Shown here: positions 1-11,500 of the stretch, piece after piece
Numbering within the stretch: position 1 is the stretch's first letter
Layout: each line of letters opens with the position of its first letter
Source of the DNA: Nephromyces sp. MM_2019
Lineage: Eukaryota > Apicomplexa > Aconoidasida > Nephromycida
Reading direction: 5' to 3'
Assembly (NCBI GenBank): GCA_015657535.1
Contig: JADHZB010000340.1
Location: 1,415-42,098, forward strand
Length of the DNA: 40,684 nt
Notes under the pieces: model-generated
Told to the model about the DNA's origin: nothing
Seen by the model: only the letters and a program-made list of their open reading frames with translations
Database searches by the model: none
Translations under genes and position numbers: made by a program

Positions 1-104
1 AAATATTCCAACAAAAAGCTTGAAGATGAGAGAAATCATAGAAATATTCCAACAAAAAGCTTGAAGATGAGAGAAATCATAGAAATATTCCAACAAAAAG
101 CATG
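1..104. repeat. 41-bp tandem repeat, about 2.5 copies, at the window edge
   Basis: Copies occupy 1-41 and 42-82 with no visible difference, and a third copy runs from 83 to about 104 before diverging. The unit begins aaatattccaacaaaaagct. The array probably continues left of the window. No coding role is apparent. Confidence 0.95.
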
Positions 105-612
105 AATTTACCATAAATAACGCCAAAAATTAAAAAAAAAGGCAGGAACTCTTCAGGGAATTATATAGGCTACGGCTTTCTGATTCATTCCTCAAAAATT
201 ATAATATACCTCTTGTCTGCATCCTGCTTTTATCTAAACAAAATACTTACTGGGATTATGAAATTCATTTGATGTTTTATCTGCAACAATGAAACTCCAC
301 AGAACATGAGGGACTTGATCAAATCAAGCAAATCCGAGTAAATGCAAAGCCGTGCTCAACAATTAGCTCTGAAGATGCAATTTTCTCACCAAAATATCTA
401 CTTTTTTCTCAATTTCACACAATTTTCTTATCGAAATATCTACTTCTACCTCAATTTGACTACATAAAAAGTCAACTACGAGTTCATATAAGGCTATAAA
501 ACAAAAATCACACAAACCCGCAAAACAACTCAAAAATAACTTTTTCTTCTCCAAAAAAGTATGTAAAAGAGAGAAATTTCATCTAGAACTTCTTACGGTA
601 ATTACGTGTAAT
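105..612. other. Unassigned left-edge stretch, A-rich on the plus strand
   Basis: This 0.5-kb stretch lies downstream of the stop of the minus-strand gene at 613-2346 and should hold its 3' UTR. A minus-strand open frame at 363-554 contains an internally repeated segment (VDISIRKL, then VDILVRKL) and could encode a short coiled coil. It lies beyond a convincing terminal exon on the same strand, so I do not call it a gene. Confidence 0.4.
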
Positions 613-2346
613 TCAGGCAGGTTCAAACTGAACTTCCACCTCTTTGGCTGTCGAAGACAGCACGGCGGGCTCCTTTTCACCGGTTTTCTCCCTCAAATAT
701 ACGCACACTTGAATCGCTACAATTAAAGGGATACAGACGGAATGAAGACTTTTTTTGTGAGGATAAAATGGCGAAAAATAAACAAGAAGAAGAAGGAAAT
801 GACAGAGGAAAACACTAAAAGGGTGGCATGAAAACCAGAGTTTAAAGACTGAAAAAAGTTAAAAGTTTTAGCAAAAAAAGGACAATTGCATGGAAAAGAC
901 TGAGGATGACACTATGTATAAAGTATAGGAAGAAATATAGGGCAGAGAAAAACCACTATGAAGGGAGAGGAGGAAGTTACAAGCTAAAGTAGCGGTTTTA
1001 TGAGGCTACGAAGGCAACTAGAAAAAAGCAAAAAAAGAAGTCCGATAGACTAGAAAGTATAAAAAATCAAAGAGAAGAAGAAGAGGAAGAAGAGGAAGAA
1101 GAGGAAGGAGAAGAGGAAGGAGAAGAGGGGGAAGAAGAGGAAGAAAGCAGAGGAAGAAGAGGAGAAAAAAGAGGAAGAGGAGAGAGGGGAACTGCTATCA
1201 ACAAGTGAGAAGAGAAAAAAGAAAACAAAGAAAACAAAGTAGAGTTTTTCACAAAGAAAACCCAGAATCAACACATTCGATTAACGCCACCCTGTGAAGA
1301 TGAGGAAACATGATGATCATCATAACCATTCTCTGCTATTTTCAAAGTGTGTCTGCTTCTTCTTAGTACCAGCGGGATATTAAAAAGCTAAAGCAAATAG
1401 AGTCTAGCAGCTTCCACCCCCCAAAGGAGGTAGTGATTCCCAGGAGATAAAAGTCTAACTTTTCACTTCTTCTTCTTCCTAGTTAACAAATTATATACAT
1501 TTAGCCCTTAACCTTACAATCTCATACAGTATTCTCACTAGGAAAGCAACACACTCTTCCGTAAAACACAAGAAGAAGACAAACCCGAAAGCGTTATACA
1601 AAATAGAATGCCATTCGGATAGTAGAAGAGGAAGAATATCATCATCTCTCTAAATGAGTATGCAACTGAAGATTCATCAATTCTAGGTAGAGGTGTGTAC
1701 GGGGGGGGGCCGTGTGTGTGTTGTGGGGGGAGGTGTGTGTAGGGGGTGTGTGTGTGTGTGTGGGGGCTGTGTGTCGGGGGGGCTGTGTGTCGTGGAGATG
1801 AAGGGTATGCTGTGTGTGTGCAGCAATAATATCGTGTGTGGGCACAAACGAATAGCCCCCAATAACGATATTGAGCTAATCACGTAGTAGATACGCTCAG
1901 TGTCTACCATATGCTAAGCTTATTCCTTCCTTTAGTTTTACCTTCAGTTAACATCCCCTTATCTAAGCCGATGGCACACACTTTAACAGCAGCCATGACG
2001 GAGTTCTAAGAAATGTGTGACTACATATATGATACCCATACTATAAGTTGTACCTAAAATGATATCACAGGAACGTCAACACAATCACACACATAACATA
2101 CATAAACACACATAACAACACGCATGCAAACACACATTCATACCCCTCAGCATTATAGTTAAAGTTTTGTAATAAAGCTTAGCATAGCAAAACCTTTTAA
2201 ATCTAGACCTCCAATTATCTCTTCTAGCACTGCACACTTGGATTTTTCAATGTAAAAATGAAGAATTTTTTTCACTTTTTTTAGGTGTCTACCCATGAGG
2301 TTTCCAGAGCAGTGCGATGACTATTAGACTCATCAGGAATCGACAT
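613..2346 (-). CDS. Small three-exon gene, 73-aa protein of unknown function
   Basis: The exons on the minus strand are 2346-2293 (starts at ATG, ends MSIPDESNSHRTALETSW), 2005-1942 and 716-613 (stop TGA at 613-615). Phases are 0, 1, stop. Acceptors are cttag and a pyrimidine-rich ...taattgtag; donors are gtagac and gtaaaa. The 222 coding bases make 74 codons including stop. The middle of the protein reads VKVCAIGLDKGMLTEAIQVC, followed by a charged segment and an acidic end (KEVEVQFEPA). The strand-helix-strand pattern with a central AIG faintly recalls Alba-type nucleic-acid-binding proteins, but the N-terminal half of that fold is missing, so this is a weak guess. Intron 2 (717-1941) carries a polypurine tract and a G-rich tract. 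The first donor is not strong, so exon 1 is the least certain part. Confidence 0.45.
1070..1190. repeat. Polypurine GAA/GAG tract inside an intron
   Basis: About 120 bases consist almost wholly of A and G (gaagag, gaggaa, gaagaa blocks) on the plus strand, hence a long polypyrimidine run in the minus-strand transcript. It lies in intron 2 of the 73-aa gene. Open frames across it are low-complexity Ser/Phe/Leu runs and are not genes. Confidence 0.85.
1690..1795. repeat. G-rich GT repeat with several runs of five or more G
   Basis: The plus strand carries a nine-G run near 1700 and further runs of five to seven G, separated by gtgtgt blocks, over about 100 bases. This could form a G-quadruplex on the plus strand. 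In the minus-strand transcript the tract is C-rich. It lies in intron 2 of the 73-aa gene. Confidence 0.8.
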
Positions 2347-3705
2347 GTTGCGAGCTATTTTTCAGTGGATATATGGGGGTAATCAGGGGAAAATCGTGAA
2401 ATCCAGCGATTTTGCAGCCTTTTTCCTCAACTAGGCTGCCTTTTAATGCTTCTCCACAAGGTTTTTGCTGTAGAGACCTTTTGTTTTACTACTGAGTGAA
2501 GGCGAAGTTCAGGATGTCGAGTAAGCGATTTAAAGTAAACTATGGGAAGGTTTCTGTGAATTCAGAACGCCTTTGTGAATTTCTTGAAACTTCAATGACT
2601 AAATGAAGGTGTGTGTGAGTATAGAATTCCCTCACTGCTTTTTGTAAACTCCAATCTACCCCAAACGGTTTTGTTGTAAACGCAGAATCCCCTGATTTCT
2701 CTAAACTCCAAAATTTCCAGCTTTTCCAGCTTTTTTTTTCTTAGCTTTTTCCGGCCTTATAATCCGCTAAGAAACTATGTTTTTCGACTTATAAGCAGGA
2801 GATATTAGATGTTTTATAATTAAAAAATGATATTCCATTATCTGATGCCTTTTTTTAGCGCATTATGAAGCAAAAATTGAGATGATGCATCTGCTTATTA
2901 TATACGTTATAGTGAGAGGCGAAAAATCCCCGCGCGGGATACCTTCTACTGCAAACTAAAAACAATTTCCTAAAGAGGAAGGAAAACGTTAAAGGACTGA
3001 AGGAATAAATCCAAAAGCTGTTTTTTTTTATAAAATAGAAAAGAAAAAGATAGGCTCTCCTTCCAACTCAGCGGCAGAAATTTTACACGAAAAGACTCGC
3101 TTTATCGTTAAAGTCGAAATCAACATCGCTATCTTCTCTTCACCCAAAACACCTCAATAATTTCCAAAAAATAGCTTGAATGCTCAATTAACATCGAATA
3201 CAGGAAAAAATCCTGTTTTCTAACGATAAAGTAAGGGTCTTACTAGCAAATTTATCGTTTTCAACGCTATTTATGATGCGGTCCTCAAGCTATAACTACG
3301 CCTTTCAGCGAGGTACCTCCAGAAAAAATAGTCAGAATGAGCTCGTCAGTCACAAAATCGTCATTCTACTTCATGCTAACTAGAAACTCCATTCTTCAAC
3401 TCAAACGAGGCTCTTCTTAACACGCACCAAAAAACACTCTTTATATTAGAAAAACCTCCAAATATTTCCATGAAGTATTAGCCAAACACAAATTTTTTGA
3501 TATACATATATACACCTCTCTTTACGAGTGGGTTCTGGAGATAACCGAGTTGCATATTTTTACCATTAGCAACAGTCGTACAGCTTGACTTGCTGAACCG
3601 TTTCATCCGGAAAAAAGTGGTAAATTTCCTTCAGAAAATCCCAGAAGTGTTTATCAGTCATTGGCTGCTCAAAATTCGTCGAAATCAGTGGAAAAAGCTT
3701 TGATT
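2347..3705. other. Intergenic stretch with no supported gene
   Basis: This stretch separates the start of the 73-aa gene from the end of the tentative gene at 3706-4702. Open frames are short and have no convincing splice borders. A plus-strand open stretch of about 40 codons near 3055-3180 has no start, acceptor or recognisable motif. The promoter of the 73-aa gene should lie at its left end; no clear element is visible. Confidence 0.5.
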
Positions 3706-4702
3706 TCATGAAAAATGGCTTTTTTCCAGAGGGTACATAATACAGGCTTTGATTTTCTTATATGTAAACGAAGAGGAGGAAGCTGCCTCTACCACGTAAA
3801 TTCCAGAGGGAGTTTCTGTGGAGAAATTCATTAGAAGCTTCATGGTGCGCCTCAACTTAAATGTGGTATATATATCTTTTTCGTGATTAATCAGATGCTT
3901 ATTTCTGAAATTTTCGCGTATTGGCATGGTAAATAGCCTGCAATTCCGAGCTGCCATGCTCAACCTAGAGCAAGAACACACAAAAAAAGCCACAGAGCGA
4001 CAAACCCCCATTTTCCATCCGCACTGGAAGGCTTTAGTGATAGAATGAAACAGAAAATGCTTCACAGCAGCTCTAACTAAAAAGGAACTTAATACCGAAA
4101 ATTGAATCTGCCTTTATTTGATACACGTCAAAGAATACCCTCATTTCCTCCTTTATGAAGCCCAAACTATCAGAGTACAGGACTTCTCCTCGAAAGCATA
4201 TTTGACGGTACCACGGGTACTCACCCAAGTGGTGACTAACTACAGTATATCGCAAAAACATCCAAATCTTGGAATTTTCGCTGTATCTGATTTTTTTTAT
4301 TATAAAGTGTATTGTTATCTATTTCATCTAAAGCATTCAAAAATGACGAATTTCCTTCGTGGAGTTCGCCCATAACTGAAGAAATTGGCGTTTTACTGCC
4401 TCTTCACGACCGCATTTTGGCGGGTTAAGTCGAGACCTTTGCGGCTTTATATCCAGGAAATCACTTGAAAGAAAGATAAACTATAAAGAGAAAAGCTAAT
4501 AAACCATTTATGATGAGGATTTCTTCATTTTTATGCGACTTGAGGAACTTCAACTGCATCTTTGTATGGACAAGTACAACGGAAAACTTTAGTATTTACA
4601 AAGATTCCTGCATGAGCAGAAATCTACTAAAAGCATGTGTGGAAGGAGATTGCTGAAATTCTTGCATACCGCTGATACGGAAAAAAACATTCTTTCCATC
4701 AT
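3706..4702 (-). CDS. Tentative three-exon gene, about 111 aa, helical basic protein
   Basis: The proposed minus-strand exons are 4702-4670 (MMERMFFSVSA), 4480-4437 and 3964-3706 (stop at 3706-3708). Phases 0, 2 and stop fit. The last exon is the best supported: its acceptor is ttcttgctctag and it encodes a basic helical stretch, MPIRENFRNKHLINHEKDIY, followed by a second helix. The pattern IRENFRNK plus a later LRR..K.L resembles the second and third helices of LYR-motif (complex I/ISD11-like) proteins, but no LYR tripeptide is found in the assigned 5' exons. These exons could also be extra 3' exons of the gene at 5026-7927, if that gene splices from a cryptic donor near 5072 instead of stopping at 5026. 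Confidence 0.3.
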
Positions 4703-4979
4703 AAAGGCCTTTCCCAGATTCTTCTTCCTAAACAAACTTGTTTAGTGAAACGAAACTTATTATGGATATATACATGAATCTGTTGCTCCAATAAATCTTC
4801 ACCTTATTACTTTAAAATAGATCAAATCTTCAGGTTCGCAAATTTCTTCTTTTATTTCGAATTTTGTTACGCTAAATTGCTAATAAGAGTACAGGTCATG
4901 GAAAAATTGCATGAGGCACACACACATATTGGTGTTGCTAATATAGCTCAATCCTACACACTCAAGAAAAACCACCATC

Positions 4980-4998
4980 ACACACACACACACACAGA
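4980..4998. repeat. Short CA microsatellite
   Basis: About nine CA units lie just downstream of the stop of the TFIIIC-like gene. Confidence 0.85.
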
Positions 4999-5025
4999 CA
5001 TTAGCTCTTCCAGTATAACTCAATC

Positions 5026-7927
5026 CTACAGATCAAGAAAAAACTGCATCACACTGTTTGTTTTTCCTACATAACTCAATCCAGTACTCTCTGAATTTTG
5101 AGAAAATCTTTTTTCTACTGCTTTTGAAGCAAAAACTTCGCCACTACTCGCCGCATTTCCTTCAGCCTTTAACACAACTGAGTTTTCCTTCTCAATTTGC
5201 TTCGACGAGTGAGAGCGCCGCTTTTCAGCCTCTTCTTGGGGTTCTTGCCTTGAGCCTCCGAGGAGGTTGTCCTTTTCTTCTTTTCTATTCGTTTCAAATA
5301 GCAAAAGAGTACCAAAGCAGTCTTCATGAGTTCCTGTGAAGCAGTACTTTTCGTTCAACAGTAACCTTGGCTGAGCGGAGTAAAAATTATTTATCTTCAG
5401 CTTTCCAAGCTGCTGTTCTGCTCTCGAAGGAGACAGAGAAAGAGCGCTTTCTGCTGAGGGTTCAAAAGGACCAGAATTAAGGATTCTACCAGCTTTTTTT
5501 TTTTTTGCTCTCAGCTCTTTATCTATAATATCTCCTTTAAGTTCGTGTTGGCAAGAAGTAATCGCAGTATCTACAAGCAAACGAAAAATGATGAAAAAAG
5601 TAAGTGAAGAGAGATTCGCTGAGGAATTCCCAAAGTAGTAGTACCAAGTGAATTGCTTTGCAATGAACTAGAGTTTCAGGACTAATGCCAAGGATTTCGA
5701 TGAAGAAAGATTATTTTCGATTTTAGTAAACTAGAATTAAATTATATCACTGTTATCTTGAGTTTTAATACCGAAAAAACAGGAGTTTATTTGTAAAAAT
5801 GATGAAACCTTTTTCAGCTTTCTTTGAAGCATCAGAATTCAAGGTAAATGCCATGGCAGAATCAAGCTCTGGTCCATCCTCTGCTAGTATATCCGGAAAA
5901 AACCGGAGATTAGACATCTCAGGAAAATTGAGGACGAGAAGCTCTTCATGCAGAACAGGCCCCTCTTCATCGTGTGATTTTTTGACTGCAATGGTGGATT
6001 AAGTAACGATTTTGCAGAAACTAATAATCATAACGGAAGAGATGTGAGAAGGAAAGAAACCGCGTCGTGAGAAGACGGAAATCGCGGGCTTCGTGTGTGT
6101 GTGCTTATATGGTAAGCGATATTAATACTGTCAAAAAAAGGAGAAAATCCACAGTTATATTACCCAATTTGAGTAAGGACTTGGAGGAGGATAAGTAAGC
6201 GAAATTTCGAACAAAAAGCACACAATTGAATCAGGTGGGTAGTGTGTGAAATTTTTGAATAATAGCAATACAGCGCGATTCGAGGGAAAAGAAGAATCAA
6301 ATAGAGCGACTAGGCTGCTTGTTCTATTGTCGTTTTGGTGAGAAGCACACACACAAAAACTGCAAAATTTTAACAAAAACAAGCTGCTTTCTCTAGCTCA
6401 CTTCTATGAAAAAGCACACACACACACAACCAAAATTTCAAACAATAAAAGCTGTTTTCTCTTACTCAATTCGACAAAAAAAAACACACAAAACCTAACT
6501 TTCAACCAAAAAAAGTATACAAATTTTCAGTTTTTCCACCCAACAAGAAGCAAAAGACTTCATTTTTCCAAATTGTTCCAGCTTTTCTAGGAAGAAACTT
6601 CGTATAAAATCATCAATTGCACCACAATCTTTCCAATACTCTGCAACAATATGGATAAACCCATTATATCGCTAAGAAATCGCAGAAATCGTATACGAAA
6701 AGCATTCTTCACCTGAAGGAAGCGCACACTTATCCGTGGAGTAAGCCATTCTTCTTTTTGCTCTTTATAAACTCTTCAAGCTTACCGAATAGATTCTCTT
6801 CATCTTTGAGACTGAGCTGAAATCCAATGGGCCATACATCAGAGTAATGTTTGATACCAAAGATATTATCAAATTACAGGAAGAATGAGGGCGAGAAACG
6901 GCGGGTTTTCACGATTTTCCGCCTATACAAGGGATTAAAGATCGGTCCAGCCGCTTAGGGTAGTTAGAGCAGCGAATTTTCTGGGAAAGTGATCTCTGAA
7001 GAAACTTACGGTTTGGAATATTTCATATGAAATACTGGATGATTATATACGCACAAGAAAGTGACTCAGAAAGAGGAGGGAAAGTGAGGGGAAGAAACAA
7101 GACAAGAAGCAGGAAAATAGACAGATGAAGATGAAGCAGGAAAAGAGGAAGAAGAAGCAGAAGAAACAGAAAAAGCAGGAGAAGAAGAAAAAGCCAGTTG
7201 AATGAAAGCCTTAAAGTTTATAACAAGATCCACAGCAAGCTAAAGACGCAATAAATAGCAAAAATTTAGCATTTTTGTCTACTAGGCTTTAATATTATTA
7301 GCAACAGTTTGCATACCACGATAAAATCAACGCTAACTAGCAAAGAACTAACGCCAAACACTAAATAGCAGTTTCTTTCCACGTGTGTGTGTTGAAACTT
7401 TGAAAAAAAAACATTTTCAAACTGAGCAGAGCTTCATATCTATTGCAACTCATCAAAAAATACTCCGTAATTCATAAGGTTTTGTATATTCCAAGACACT
7501 AATATTTTTGAGAGAAATATTCCAAGAAACTACTAAAGGTCTTGAGGAAAACCCAACATTCGTGAAAGATTCAGAATCATCTACTTACCGCTAAATTATC
7601 TTGTTTTTTCAGCTATATTAGCTTCTTCTTACCGCTGAGTCACCACCTCCTTCCTACCGCCAAATTATTATCTCTCTAACCTTGAAAAATACTGTCTTTG
7701 AACGCTATTATGCGCTCTCGTAGCTTCATAAAATGACTACATAAGCTTATAGCTTTTTCTGGGTAATTTCCGCACTTTATAATGTGGAGTTTTCAAAAGC
7801 TACTTACTAGACTAGCGTTTTCCACATGAAATGGCATCTCTGGTTTTTTGCCTCTAATTTCACTGTTTCTTCTTCCTGATGGCCATTTTGAAGTGGGGAA
7901 ACAAGCGATTTTGTGTCTGGGCAGCAT
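5026..7927 (-). CDS. TFIIIC tau55/GTF3C6-like small subunit (four exons, about 290 aa)
   Basis: Exons on the minus strand are 7927-7808 (ATG; 40 codons; donor gtaagt), 6816-6786 (donor gtaagc), 5985-5809 and 5570-5026 (stop TAG). Phases 0, 1, 1, stop are consistent and the total is 873 bases. The evidence for the family is the pair of elements that define the TFIIIC sub6 domain: an early strand (EELLVLNFPE, residues 64-73) and a later segment, KINNFYSAQPRLLL followed by YCFTGTHEDCFGTLLLFE (about residues 168-202). The latter matches the family pattern 'P.L.i...F.G.yed..GT.l.F'. This protein anchors in the TFIIIC complex on RNA polymerase III genes in the nucleus. The stretch between the two elements is longer than in animals, and the C-terminus is long, charged and Gln/Glu/Ser-rich. 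Exon 4 could instead splice out near 5072. The assignment rests on motif resemblance only. Confidence 0.55.
7071..7193. repeat. Polypurine tract in intron 1 of the TFIIIC-like gene
   Basis: This A/G-rich stretch (gaagaagaag, gaagcagg repeats) lies within the 6817-7807 intron and gives a pyrimidine-rich pre-mRNA, in keeping with the strand bias of other introns here. Confidence 0.7.
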
Positions 7928-8571
7928 CTTCGTGTGTCTTCAAGAGGATGCTGTTCTCTGCTGTTTTTTTGCCTCATGAAGTCAAACATTCGCTTTGCTA
8001 GTCATAGTGCTTCTTTGAGATGCTGAAGATTTCGTTATCTCTCAAAAAAATGGTTTCCTTTCTTGCCATTAATCTTTCTAGAGAGTTTTGTTTCCTAGTT
8101 TTCCTTTGCCGATGGAGTGGCATTCAGCGCCTACATTCGTGAACTTGAAGGTATTCCTCAAGATCCCCTGTGGAAACGTGTTTGGATTTTGCTCTAATCA
8201 GTGCGAGAAGTGAAGATACTTCTTCAAGTTTTAATTGGTGGAGAAACATCACTTCTTCTTCTTCTTCGTCTTTTAACCTTGAAGATACTTCACTTCTTCA
8301 TATTCATCGTCATCTTTTAATTGTGAAGATACTTCTTCATCTTCTTCTTCTTTTCACTCCCAATAAACCTTCATTTTCATAGAATTCTTCACTTTTTACA
8401 CTCACCTTTCCCGCGCTTACTAACAAAATCAAAATATTTCTTTTATAAGCCACTAAACTTACTGCTATAATTAGCAGTTGCTTTCTAGATTTCTCTCTAT
8501 TAAAAGTAGGGAGAAACTGACCTCCTCTTCTTCCCTAGAATATACACTGTTTGGCTATTAATGAGACTAGA
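7928..8571. promoter_or_regulatory. Divergent intergenic region between two start codons
   Basis: The proposed start codons of the TFIIIC-like gene (7927, minus) and the NOA1-like GTPase (8572, plus) face away from each other across 644 bases, so both promoters should lie here. The region is T-rich on the plus strand and holds a repeated motif, gaagatacttcttc, at 8209-8345. It also holds plus-strand open frames at about 8019-8138 and 8099-8190, the latter reading AYIRELEGIPQDPLW. One of these could be an unrecognised 5' exon or an upstream reading frame. No TATA-like or initiator element stands out. Confidence 0.4.
8209..8345. repeat. Imperfect repeat of gaagatacttcttc and ttcttc
   Basis: At least three copies of gaagatacttc(ttc) are interspersed with ttcttcttc runs. 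They lie upstream of the GTPase start codon, in the likely 5' UTR or promoter. Confidence 0.7.
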
Positions 8572-11500
8572 ATGTCTTCCTTGCTTCCTGCCTCAAGCTT
8601 TATAGCAAGGCTTGCAGCATGGAAATCGTTACTTCGAACGTCCTCCTTGTTAAAACCAAATATACTGCCGTCTTCAGTGTGTGCTGCAAAAACTGATGAT
8701 TTTTCGCTGATGAGATTTTCCAGGAAATCTACTTTTTCCGCTGTGAAGGGGATTGTTGAAGATCCCTTCTATGTAAGGATAGATGAGGAAGGAATTAAGT
8801 GGGAGCTATATGAAAGCTAGTAGTATAAGCGGCGGAGGAAGAAGCATCTCTTCGGGAGTGGATGATGTGTGTATGCGTGCTTTTTTCTTGGCTCTTATTG
8901 AGAGAGTATAACCGGTGATCACAGCACAGGCCATGTTTGATAACTTTTTTTAAAACAGTGGATTTTTTAAGCTAAAAACGTTTGCTATTTCGTGACATTT
9001 AAATTTGGGTTTTTAAAGAAGAAAATCTCGAAAAGCATGAAAAAAACCACCAAAAGATGCCCAAAAAAGTCCTTTTAATTGTAAAAAATTCAAAAAAATG
9101 GCAGAAACAGAAGTTTTCGCGTGATCTCACAAATTTTGCGCGATCAAGATGTCAAAAAGATCAATATTTCACAAAAATACGCTGATTTAAAGCTACTTCT
9201 CATTGGAGGAGGTAGCAAGTAATTAGGGAATTTTTTAAACTCCAAGCATGTGGCCAGTATGTCGGATTTTTTCAGTTTTTTTTCCGGATGAAGCAGTGAT
9301 TCTGAAGCTGTGAAATTTCAAAGATGAAAAAGTGATGAATCAGCATTTTGTTTAGTAGGAAAATCTGCAGATTCATGGCTTTTTCATACTCCTAAAAACA
9401 AAATTGCGTTTTTTTCGCTATTTTTTTTGGGGTTTAATTTAACGAAAGATTTTCTCAAAATTCTTCATTGCGAAATACCTTTATACGTGGTTTTTTTCCT
9501 AATTTTTTTTCGCAGGTAAATCCTCTACAACCAAAGAAATGCTACGGATGTGGTGTTGACTTCCAAACAACAGATTCTTCGCTGCCTGGCTATGTGGAAG
9601 CAGAGAAATTCAATGAATTTGCAGGTTTTTTCAGTGAAATTTGGAGATTTTTTGATGAATTTAAGTCGAATTTATCTTGTATTTCTAGAGATATATCTAG
9701 TAATTTTTGCTTCATTGTGTGTGTTTTTTTTAAAAGCAGATGTATTGTTTATAATATGGAAAATGTGTTTTTGAAGATATTTTTTTGCTTGGTTTACACA
9801 GTGATGTTTCAATTGTTTGGGGGATTTTTTCTCTACTCTCTTCTCTGCTTATTTGATTGCCGGAATCTGTAGAGCCTAGTGTAGGTATTATTAGCTACTT
9901 TGGACTCTAAACGTGTGTTTGTGTATGCGAGTTTTTTGCTTATTTGTTTGGCCGTAATATTTTCTAGTCGCTGGATGTTTTCCTTTTATTCAAGATTCCA
10001 AGTGAAGCTCGTGAGTTTTGGTGAATTACTCTTATTTTTTAGGAATTGAAGATTTTTTTCTGGAAGTGCTACTGGAATGATGTTTTTGATGGTAAAACAG
10101 ATTTTTTTCGTGTGTTGAGGAGCTTTTATTTTATGTGTGTTGTAAGAAGTTTTGTTTTGTTGGAAAATTGCTTATTTTTTGGGGAAAAGGGGAAGAAGAT
10201 TGAAGACAAGGTCAAACAGTAGATTGAATATCAACGAGTAGATCAACTAGAAGATCGCCTAGAAGAGAAGGAATATTCCAATTTTTTTCTCCAAATTTGG
10301 ATCTTTTTTTTTCCTTTTTCTGATTTTCTTCAAGGTGGAAGAAAAAAAGTTATGACTCATCAAAAAGGAGTGATGATTGAGAATCCCCCAGCATCCTCTC
10401 AAGTCCACATGGTAGATGCTTTACAATGAAAATTCTTTCTTTCAGACGTAAAAACTCAAATTTTTAGGCCTTCAAAAGGTTCTTTTAGCTGAGTTTCTCT
10501 GCATAGTCTGTCTTTTTTTGTTTCTCTGTTACATTATTTTTGCAATTTTTTCCCTTTTTTTCATAGTTGAAGCATTATATGGTTGGCTGCTGTTGTGTGT
10601 GCGAAAAAGCAATTCTCTGGGGCGTATGTATATATATGTGTGTGTGCCATCAATTTCCGTGCTTCCTTCGAAGTAAGGGGTTTTTCTCGCTATATAATGG
10701 ATAATTTCGAGATTTATAATGTATTATGAGATTGAAGAAGAGCAGCTTTTAAGATATTTTTTGAAGTGGATTCTCTCGAGATCATATTGAGAAATTTTAG
10801 TGGATTTAGCGCCTTCTCCTGATGGATAAAAAAAGGGAATTTCTTTTTTTTAATTTTGGTGCATGTGCGTGCGTGTGTGTGTGTGTGAAATCACTCTCAT
10901 GCTTGTAAGGGTATTATATGAGATTTAGGAGTTTGAAGGGGAAAAAATCGCCTAAAATACGAAATTTCAGTCATTTTCTTCTTCTTCTTCTTCTAGGAAT
11001 ATAATCAAATTATTAGATTCTCCCGTTTTAAAAAAATAAAAGTTTGAAATTCCTTAATCTCTTTCTTTGAGTGTTGGTCATTTGGTGTGTTTGTATGAGT
11101 TCATTACTTAAGTGTGTACAATCTCTATCTCTTTGCCATATTTGAGGTTCTAAAATGTAATTTGTACCCAAAAAATATCTTGTCTTTGGAGCTTATTCTT
11201 TTTTTTTATTGTGAACACACAGGGATCCAGTACAAAGGGTGGGCATCATACCAGGCTTTTACTGTGTAAACGCTGCTATCGCCTTCAGGTAATCAGCGTA
11301 GAGAAAAATACAGATTTTTAGGTGTTTAGTAGATGTATAACTGAGTGCACACACAGGTACACACAGGTAAACACACCCACCCAAACATGCACACACAAAC
11401 ACACACAAACATGCACACACACAAACACACACAAACACACACACACACCAACGCACACCTCTGAGAAGGCTATTTTAATTCTCTTTATCAAATTTTTGGT

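Noticed and set aside
363..554. Minus-strand frame with repeated VDISIRKL/VDILVRKL, possible coiled coil
   Set aside because: It lies past a well-formed terminal exon (716-613) on the same strand, and the repeat in the protein simply mirrors a short DNA duplication.
1050..1274. Phe/Leu/Ser-rich frames across the purine tract
   Set aside because: Low-complexity translation of a GAA/GAG repeat inside an intron.
1642..1910. His/Thr/Pro-rich and Gly/Val/Cys-rich frames on both strands
   Set aside because: Translation of the GT/G-rich repeat.
4073..4375. Open frames on both strands, including a minus frame starting MGELHEGNSSFLNALDEIDN
   Set aside because: The minus frame looks protein-like for 45 codons, but no donor connects it in phase with the exon at 3964-3706, and it would compete with the intron there.
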